Positions 57,333 to 64,000 of a stretch of DNA of 64,000 nucleotides are shown here, in pieces. The position numbers and the translations under genes are program-made. The stretch's first letter is position 1. Every line of letters starts with the position of its first letter. Location of the stretch: the NCBI GenBank assembly GCA_027943335.1, contig BSBK01006744.1, forward strand, positions 294,501-358,500, written 5' to 3'. This stretch comes from Chamaecyparis obtusa. Taxonomy: Eukaryota; Streptophyta; Pinopsida; Cupressales; Cupressaceae. Under the pieces are notes generated by a model that saw nothing but the letters and a program-made list of their open reading frames with translations, did no database searches and was not told the origin of the DNA.

Positions 57333-57785
57333 TCAATACTCATATTCATCATTAGCATTATTAGTATCATCAAGTGTATCTTCTTCATCAAGATTAATCA
57401 AAATAGAATCTAAGATACGAATAGAATCATCATAATCATTCATTTTTACATTATTGTTAATGTATACTTCCTCTAACACATCAGGAATAGGTTGGTCAAA
57501 CAAAGGTAAAGAACTTTTAAGAATAGAGGCACAAGCTTTATCTTGAGCTTGATGCTTCTTACGATGTTCATTAGCAAATCCATTACATTTTGTCTTGTTT
57601 GAAATATCTTGAGAACTAGGAGGGACAACCAATGGTTCCTTCACAAGTTCTATAGGAGGATTAGTAGGATTCTTAGTAGGCTGAAAAGAAACACTAGAAG
57701 ACTGATTAATAGAACTAGAATCACTAGATAAAGGAGGTATGGAAGGCGTAGGGAAAATACCATAGTTAAGATCCATTTGACGCAT
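57333..57785 (-). pseudogene. F polyprotein C-terminal segment
   Basis: 150 open codons rich in Ser, Pro and Asn, becoming very acidic at the end (NLDEEDTLDDTNNANDEYEY). No motif. It is read in the direction of gag and probably belongs to the same polyprotein. Confidence 0.55.
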
Positions 57786-58803
57786 GCTTAACTCAAGAAT
57801 CTTGCGATGTTTATAGTCATGATATGAGCAATAGTGGTCATCAAGTCAAGAAGAATATGAATTAGGTAATGAAGGCCAAAAGAATTCAAGGGTAGCACAA
57901 TCCCTGGGCCTAGATGGTTGATATAAACTATGATTAATTGTCTTCACTTCTTCATCATGAATGAGTTTAATACACTTATTGATAGGAGAACCAATGACGT
58001 GCATGGTATTCAACAAAGGAAGACCAAACTTAACTTGAGATTGATCAGAAGTAGGAACAATAACAAAGGTAGTGTCTAAAACTTTACCACAAAGTTCAAC
58101 ACATGAGTTAATAAAAGCAAATGATGGATAAAGAAAACCATTACAATTTTAAATCCACACATCTGATGTATCATAAGAATGATGTTTTAAGTTATTCATA
58201 AAAAATATGTTCTTCAGTAATAACATTGACTAAGGATGTAGGATCAACAAGACAACTGCACGAAGGTATCTTTGAAATCCTAGAATAAATATTGAGGGGA
58301 CCATTGAGAGCTTTAATAGTCTTAGAATCATCAAAGGTAATCAAGAGTTCCCTAGGTCTTTTATTCTTAGGCTATTTTTTACGATTAGGTTAAGGTTTCT
58401 ATTTAGGCTTAGGTTGAGGTGGAACTTGAAGTTGAGATTGAGATTGAGGCTAGGATGGAGATACAAATTGAGACAAAACAACATGATCCACATGGTTAAC
58501 AATATGATTAAGATCATCCATCTTTGAATCATAAACAATATCCATAGAAGATGGTTGAACAATGGTATTAGTATCATGTGTAGGAAAATTAATCATATAG
58601 ATTTGGATATTTTGATTAGGAGAGATAGATTTGTTCCCACTACCATAAAATTTTTCAATAGATAAAGCATTAGAATCAATTAAGTCTTGAACCTTATATT
58701 TTCAAGAGTAACACTTCTCAGTCTCATGTCCATTCTGACAATGGTATTGACAAAAGGCTTTGGAATCAAAGGATTTGGATACCATCATAGTAGATAAAAG
58801 AGG
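57786..58803 (-). pseudogene. F region between gag and C-terminal segment, possible decayed protease
   Basis: The minus strand can be followed as a broken frame containing PRELLITFDDSKTIKALNGP, SCLVDPTSLVNVITEE, GFLYPSFAFINSC and VKFGLPLLNTMHVIGSP. The strand pattern and a D-P-T-S-L-V-N-V-I segment recall a retroelement protease in which the usual DSG/DTG is not conserved. Call tentative. A Leu/Asn-rich 78-codon frame at 58341-58577 is a shadow in another phase. Confidence 0.4.
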
Positions 58804-59550
58804 TCAAATAGGAGGTAAAGTAATCATATTAGAAATCAAAAATTTATTCATTATAGAATGAAAAGATTCAGAAAGAGGAGTAAACATATGATTCAGATGA
58901 AAAGAAGTGGATGTAGAAGTGACATTTTGGGATGCAACAACAACTTGATCAGCAACTACATTTTCTTGCTTATTTATTTTGACATAGTTGTTAGGTTTTT
59001 GAAACTTGTTGGGATTAGGAGAAAAATCTCTCTTATCAACTAGGACAAGAGCCATTGGAGTGTTTCTCTCAAATTGACTCACTAGTAATTGATAATGATG
59101 AAGCGCTGCACAAAGTTGTTGAAAAGAGTTAAATTCAGTAAGCAAGATCTTATCTCTAATATCTTTTTGAAAATTTGAAATAAACATACACTGAATATCA
59201 ATATCAGGAATGGGATAAGAAATTTGAGCATACAAATGCTTAAATCTAACAATAAATTCAATCAATTTTTCTTTAGTATTTTGTTTAAAATGCATAAAAT
59301 CAACTAAGGACACTTGTAGAAAAATGTTATTTTGATATTGTTGAATAAAGGCATTAGCAAGTTTTGGAAAAGAATCAATAGAATAACGAGGCAAGGAACA
59401 ATGCCATTGAAAGGCCTTATCATGAAAAGTTCTAGCAAACAACTTGACTAAAATCCTATGGTCATGAGCATAGTCACTACAAAGGATTTGAAATGTTTTA
59501 ACATGAGTAATAGGGTTTCCCTTACCATTATAATTCTCAAGACAAGACAT
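58804..59550 (-). pseudogene. F gag capsid domain
   Basis: 248 open codons. The block YAHDHRILVKLFARTFHDKAFQWHCSLP, SFPKLANAFIQQYQNN, EKLIEFIVRFKHLYAQI and CMFISNFQKDIRDKILL is the retrotransposon gag (capsid) domain of gypsy-type elements. The start methionine is internal; a TAG at 59551-59559 separates it from the N-terminal part. It forms the particle shell in the family. Confidence 0.88.
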
Positions 59551-59559
59551 ATGAACTTC

Positions 59560-60417
59560 CTAATCAGGAATAGGAGCATGAATAATGTCTAGGGATAAAG
59601 GACTACCCATGTCAAATGTAGGAATACTAAACTTGGATTTAGTTAAAGACATAAGTTTTTTTTGTAAAGAGGACACTATTTGATCCAAACTAATGATTAT
59701 GGAATTATTAGATGAAATAGGAGGCATAGAAACATTAGAAACACTAGGTAAAGTGTATGAAGCAGTGGGAATGGAAGACACAACCGGGGGAGAACTTGGA
59801 ACAACAGTTGGAAGAGGATTGGAATAAGTAAAAGGAATATTATGATAAGAAGGTTTTGAAGTAGGTAGGGATACGAGTGGAAAACTCATAGGAAGAGAGG
59901 GAACCAATGTAGTCACTAAAGGAGGAGTATAAGTAGGAATACTAGGTAAAGGAATGGAATAAGGTTCCACACCAGTGACAGGAGAAGTGAATCCTAATTC
60001 TTGAGCTTCTTGAGCTAAAGGTTTAATATTTAAATGCACAAGATGAGTAATAACACACAATAAATTAACACCTTGATCAATATCACAAAGGACTTTCTTA
60101 AGAGCTTCTATAGCTTGAATAAAATCTTGATTATGGTTTTCTTGAATAAGCCAATTTCCCATTTTATCAAGTTCAGTTGAAAGCTTTTGGACTTGTTCAG
60201 GAGGAACTCTTAAATCATCATCCTGATCATCATCAGATGAGTGAGGAGATTTATTCTCCAGAGTAGGATTGGAATCATGAGTAATCAAATTGTCATCTAG
60301 GATCCTAAGGAGAGGACAAGAAGACTCAGGATCAAAGAAACCTATAAGTCTCCAATGTCTTCTAACTGGAATATTATAAGTAGAACTAGAGGTAGTAAAG
60401 CTCATATACCAATGCAA
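59560..60417 (-). pseudogene. F gag N-terminal part
   Basis: 285 open codons beginning at 60417, or at the Met four codons later (MSFTTSSSTYN). It has an acidic/Ser region, a helical stretch, then a long Pro/Ser/Thr/Val-rich segment (repeated PSLP, PPLVS and SIPT-like words), ending with FDMGSPLSLDIIHAPIPD before TAG. It lies 128 bases from the PBS. No domain recognised; low-complexity N-terminal extensions occur in plant gypsy gag proteins. Confidence 0.7.
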
Positions 60418-60544
60418 TAAAAATGAACTATACTAGGAAAACACAAAGCATCTAAAAATAAATGGTTTTTTTTAATTTTTGATTTATATGAAATGTAAAT
60501 GCTAGCACATGGAAGATCTAACACCCTGAAAGAAAGTGTTATCT

Positions 60545-60559
60545 ATCGTGGGTTCACCA
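60545..60559 (-). other. Primer-binding site of F
   Basis: Minus strand TGGTGAACCCACGAT begins three bases after the 5' LTR end. It starts with TGG as required; the tRNA is not identified. Confidence 0.6.
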
Positions 60560-60562
60560 AAA

Positions 60563-62124
60563 TATTGAATATAAAAATGGGGTGTGAGTGTGTGTGTTGT
60601 GTTCACCAAAATGTAAGATGATATCCTTTACATATAGAAGAATAGGGGAAGGTAAGATCTTCTTCTTGACCCCAAATAGATTAACCACAAGAAAATGGTC
60701 AATGCATAAATGAATCAATTAATGAAGAATATGAAGAAAGAGGAAAATGTTGCATTATGTTATGGAAGGGATTATTGAAATATTAGTTGAATTAAAGAAA
60801 AATACTAACCTCAAAGTATGAAAAAATTGAAGAATGCTATTTTCTGGTCTCGGTACTGAGTTTTTGGAAATTTTGCAACCAGATCTGGATTGGAAACACA
60901 TAGATAGAGAAAACCAAAAAATATTTTTATTTTATGAGAAAGGTCAACCTTGACCTAGGTAAAGGTTTTCCTTCACCCCTTTATGTTGACCTTAACCTGC
61001 GTTGCTCTAACATAAATTATGTTCACATATGTTGAAAGTTTTCCGAAAAGGGTGTCCAAATCTGCACTGTAATTCTTTTTTTTGTACCTGTTCCTACAAG
61101 AAAAAGGTTTTTCTTTGTTGGGGGAGAGGGGTTTTCCTTGGTCAAACCCCAATTTATAAATTAACCTTTAAATTGAGTTAAAATTGTAGAAATAAACAAA
61201 GTAAATGAAATAATTCACCTTGCTTATGTTGAAATCCTTGTGGAGGATTTGAATCCTTGAATCCACAAGTATGGATGCTCCAAATGAAAGTAGAATTGGA
61301 TGTCAGATGTCTTAAATCAATTTATTTTAGATCTTCAACACCAATCTTGAATGGATGTTTGAAGAGGAAGAACCTTGAATGGATGTGGATGGATAAATCT
61401 TCAACAAGCGGGCTCCATAGAGATGGAATCCTTCAATGGCTACCAATGGATCTCCTTAATGAGTTGAATTTTGAATGATTGAAGATAAATGGATGTTTAA
61501 ATGCTTTCCTTCTCCTTTATTTCTTATTTATTGCTTGATTTCTCTTTCTCGAGATATTATGATTTTTTATGGATGCTTGATAGATTGCACACTTAATTGA
61601 TGATTGAAATGAAAGGAGAAGGATTCCTTTTATACTAGTCTAGGTCACAAACTTCTAGAGAGGGATACATAGGAGAATTAAATTCCAATTTAACCCTTTA
61701 CACTTATAATTGGACCTAAATTAAATATAATTTAAGATTTTACCATTTTGAAGCCCGAAACAGCTGGCCTAGAAGTGTGAAATAAATCTTTCTAAAACCC
61801 AACATTCAAAAAAATTAGGATTTTGAAATTTGGACCCTGGGTCGACATTGACCTAGGTCATGGATGAGGTTGACCTTGACCTAGCCTAGGGTTGAGGTTG
61901 ACCTTGACCTAAAATTTTTAACTTGACCCTGAGGTCAAGAATCTCATAATTTCAATTCAAGATACCAGAATTATGCAAAAAAGAAGTGGAAAATGGGGCA
62001 GAATAGGAGAAAAAGCTAGATCCAAGTCAAAGACCAATTCAAGGCATTTGACATGACCCCAAACCACTTACTTAGAGGACTAAACCAGTCCTAAATGGAA
62101 ATTCTTCCATTTTCAAATGCTATA
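60563..62124 (-). repeat. 5' LTR of F
   Basis: Partner of 54473-56006. The terminal TG reads TA and the terminal CA reads TA (GCTATA). It contains seven TTGACC motifs between about 61850 and 61945 in U3, one more than the other LTR. Confidence 0.9.
61836..61945 (-). promoter_or_regulatory. TTGACC (W-box-like) cluster in F 5' LTR
   Basis: TTGACC occurs repeatedly (seven counting both orientations), partly as a tandem GAGGTTGACCTTGACCTA unit present twice. As the promoter-bearing LTR, this is where such sites would act if F were transcribed. Function inferred only. Confidence 0.45.
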
Positions 62125-62320
62125 CTTAGGGAAACTTATGTCCCTAAGTACTATGAAGTCCAACATCATAAAAGAAGGATGAGTTTAAGACAACAAGAGA
62201 TGGATATCTCTTGCTATATTGAAGAATTTGAGAGATTGGTAATAAAATCCAATCTTGTTGAACTAGAATGTGTGAAGCTTTCTAGGTATATGCAAGGCTT
62301 AAGGGTCCCAATCTAGGATT
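62125..62320 (+). pseudogene. Gypsy G gag, 3' part
   Basis: Resumes the capsid domain after F: ETYVPKYYEVQHHKRRMSLRQQEMDISCYIEEFERL and ECVKLSRYMQGLRVPIQ-like end (key blocks YVPKYYE, YIEEFERL and RYMQGL), stop at about 62314. This pairs unambiguously with 53970-54472 as one gag. Confidence 0.9.
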
Positions 62321-63240
62321 AACTTAGTATGACAAGCCCTATCAGAGTGAACTAATGCTATCAATTAGAATTAAAGGTTGAATAAAATCTTAAAAGGAGA
62401 AATGAACAAAGTGGTAGAGGAAGAGGGAAGAATGATTAAAGAAGATATAACTTTAGAGGAAGAGGAAAAAATTCTAGACCAAAAGAAGAATCCAATGCAA
62501 ATAAAACACACAAGGTGAAGGCAGTTCAAGGGGTGGTTATAGGGGAAGAAGAGGAAATGGAAGAGGTAGAAATGGGGGAAGAAACAATGGGCAGGTTAGA
62601 TGATACACCTAAAATCAAGTGGGCCACTACACCTATAGGTTTCCTAACAGAGATAAGAAAAATACTCAAGGTGAAAGAAGAACTAACCTAGTGCAAAATA
62701 TGATGCTGACATGTTGTGAGATACTTTACTAGTGAAGATGGGGTATCCATCATGATGAAGAGGACCCTAATATAAGAAACCATGCCAGTGGAGCCTCCTC
62801 AAAGAAAGAGCATTTTTAGGACCAAGTGCAATAGTCATGTGAAGGTATGTAAACTAGTAATTTATTTTGGTTCCACTGAAAAATCTTGTATATAGACAAA
62901 AGGTAGATAAGCTAAATTTTGAAAAAGTACCCCGCACAAACCCATCCCATGTATCTTGGCTCAGTAAGGTACAACACACCCTCATTAATGAACAAGCATG
63001 GGTAGATTTCTCTTTCAAAGACTACAAGGATAGAGTCCTATGTGATGTGGTAGATATGGATGTCTGTTATATATTACTAGGACATCCATAGAAATATGAT
63101 CTACAGACCAAACATGATGGAATCACAAATAAATACCAAATCATTCAAAATGGCCATAAATACAACCTATGCTGTCAACCTAACCTTCAACAAGAGAAGC
63201 CAAAGGAACAATTGGTTATGATTGTAGGAAAAAAGAAATG
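62321..63240 (+). pseudogene. Gypsy G nucleocapsid and protease remnants
   Basis: A Gly/Arg-rich stretch (about 62400-62600) precedes a ruined zinc knuckle, NQVGHYTYRFPNR, in which Cys codons have been lost. The protease region shows LVIYFGSTE where the catalytic DSG should be, so its aspartate is gone. Then 74 open codons (62867-63091) with KVPRTNPSHVSWL and VVDMDVCYILLGHP, the normal C-terminal protease signature of gypsy elements. Confidence 0.82.
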
Positions 63241-64000
63241 ATTAATACCATACAAGACTTAGAGGTAGGGTATTTCTTACTCCTCAAACTTAAAGAGAAA
63301 ATAGCACACAAAGAAGTACCATAGGAAGTAGACCTTCTACTGTAGAAGTATAAGGGTATTTTTTCATGAGACATACTAGATGATCTCTCATTGCTAAGAG
63401 ACATTTGTCACTAAATAGAATTCATTCCTAGTGCTTGCCTACCCAAAAAAGCTTCATATAATCTCACCCTAGATCAGAATGCATAAGTAACTAAACAATT
63501 AGTGAATTGTTGACTAAAGGACTCCTAAAAAAGATTCTCAACTCTTGTGCACTCCCAAGTGTTTTGGCCCATAAAAAGGATGGAAAATGGAGACTATGCA
63601 CTAACTCTAGGGAAATTAACAAGATTACAATTAGATATAGATTCCCAATACCCATAATTGAGGATCTACTAGACCAACTTGGAGGATCATGTTAAATTTG
63701 GCTACCATAAGATGAAAATAAGGTCAGGAGATGAGTGGAAGACTTCATTTAAGACCATTGAGAGGTTATATGAATGGCTTGTGATGCCATTTGGCCTTAG
63801 GAATTCTCATAACACCTTCATGAGACTAATTAATGAAGCGCTTCATGATTTCATAGGCAAGTTTGTGGTGGTTTATTTAGATGGCATCCAAATCTTAAGT
63901 GGAACTATAGGAGACAACATGAGACACTTGGATCAAGCTATCCATAAATATGGAAAAGTGTACATTCATGCATCAAGAAATGATATTCTTATCTTTCTCA
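63241..64000 (+). pseudogene. Gypsy G reverse transcriptase (partial)
   Basis: LLTKGLLKKILNSCALPSVLAHKKDGKWRLC and REINKITIRYRFPIPIIEDLLDQLGG (63507-63695 open), then a small deletion where the SKIDL-like block should be. In another frame follow GYHKMKIRSGDEWKTSFKT, YEWLVMPFGLRNSHNTFMRL and VVVYLDGIQIL. The second aspartate of YxDD is Gly, abolishing catalysis. Cut by the window end. Confidence 0.9.

Larger units (their letters stand above)
54473..62124 (-). mobile_element. LTR retrotransposon F with gag only (non-autonomous)
   Basis: LTRs at 54473-56006 (1534 bases) and 60563-62124 (1562 bases), clearly alignable, flanked by ATTAG/CTTAG inside the gag gene of G. The 4.6 kb interior, on the minus strand, encodes a long proline-rich N-terminal part, a gag capsid domain and a C-terminal region that may include a decayed protease. 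I find no RT, RNase H or integrase motif. This is the layout of a gag-only (TR-GAG-like) element that would depend on another element for its enzymes; alternatively pol was deleted. Confidence 0.85.
52480..64000 (+). mobile_element. Ty3/gypsy retrotransposon G, incomplete (runs past the window end), host of F
   Basis: A probable 5' LTR, PBS-like site, gag, degenerate knuckle, protease and part of RT on the plus strand. The gag frame is cut by F at 54472 and resumes at 62130 (ALI / RETYVPKYYEVQHHKR). The gag style (DWIYALISFF, MVALI) and RT blocks are those of gypsy elements. The integrase and 3' LTR would lie beyond 64000, so its length is unknown. Many stops, a lost protease aspartate and a YLDG active site show it is dead. 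Confidence 0.85.

Noticed and set aside
58341..58577. Leu/Asn/Ile-rich minus frame that could look like a membrane protein
   Set aside because: A shadow in another phase of the F polyprotein region, made of simple repeats.
1..64000. tRNA, rRNA, snRNA genes, CRISPR arrays, bacterial-type operons or ribosome sites
   Set aside because: No cloverleaf with A/B boxes, no rRNA-like stretch and no spacer-repeat pattern was seen by reading; the window is plant nuclear repeat DNA. A covariance-model scan would be decisive.

Overview
This window looks like repeat-dominated intergenic DNA from a large plant nuclear genome. The plant call rests on the Ty1/copia and Ty3/gypsy LTR retrotransposons with plant-type primer sites and a Tat-like dual-RNase H gypsy element. 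A gymnosperm is plausible because of the old, deeply nested and unpurged elements, but the sequence does not settle the species. I found no cellular gene that I can defend, no tRNA or rRNA gene, and no CRISPR array. Nearly all coding capacity is broken retrotransposon gag-pol.

Layout: 1-6682 is mostly non-coding. It holds a compound AT/AG microsatellite (759-846), a decayed gag-like frame on the minus strand (about 2040-3095), and two clusters of a TGCGATAG-like motif. Copia element A (6683-13884, minus) follows, with two LTRs of about 1.3 kb. From 14607 to 49860 lies a four-element nest. Copia B (minus, own length about 5.5 kb) was split between integrase and reverse transcriptase by copia C (16595-46386, plus; exact duplication TCCTT). 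C was then hit twice: by gypsy D (20061-36593, minus) inside its reverse transcriptase, and by copia E (38574-45418, minus; same family as C) inside its 3' LTR. After a 2.6 kb unassigned stretch with one decayed acidic frame, gypsy G (plus, about 52480 to beyond the window end) carries element F (54473-62124, minus) inside its gag gene. F has gag but no recognisable reverse transcriptase or integrase.

The most striking parts are as follows. (1) D carries a 2271-bp segment (protease tail, extra RNase H, RT, start of the native RNase H) as three tandem, nearly identical copies sharing the same stop codons, so the segment appears to have been amplified after the element had died. (2) D has an extra archaeal-type RNase H between protease and RT. 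(3) Many stops in these elements are TAG at glutamine CAG codons, and one target-site duplication preserves the sense version of such a codon. (4) The C/E family has a U5 hairpin with a C-run loop and a paired base change in its stem. (5) D LTRs hold four inverted repeats built on GCATGATCGCAT. (6) F LTRs hold a cluster of TTGACC (W-box-like) motifs in U3.

Insertion order read from nesting (B, then C, then D and E) agrees with rough hand-counted LTR divergence (B and C most diverged, D less, E least). Boundaries given with TG/CA ends and target-site duplications were read directly. Domain boundaries inside decayed frames are approximate.
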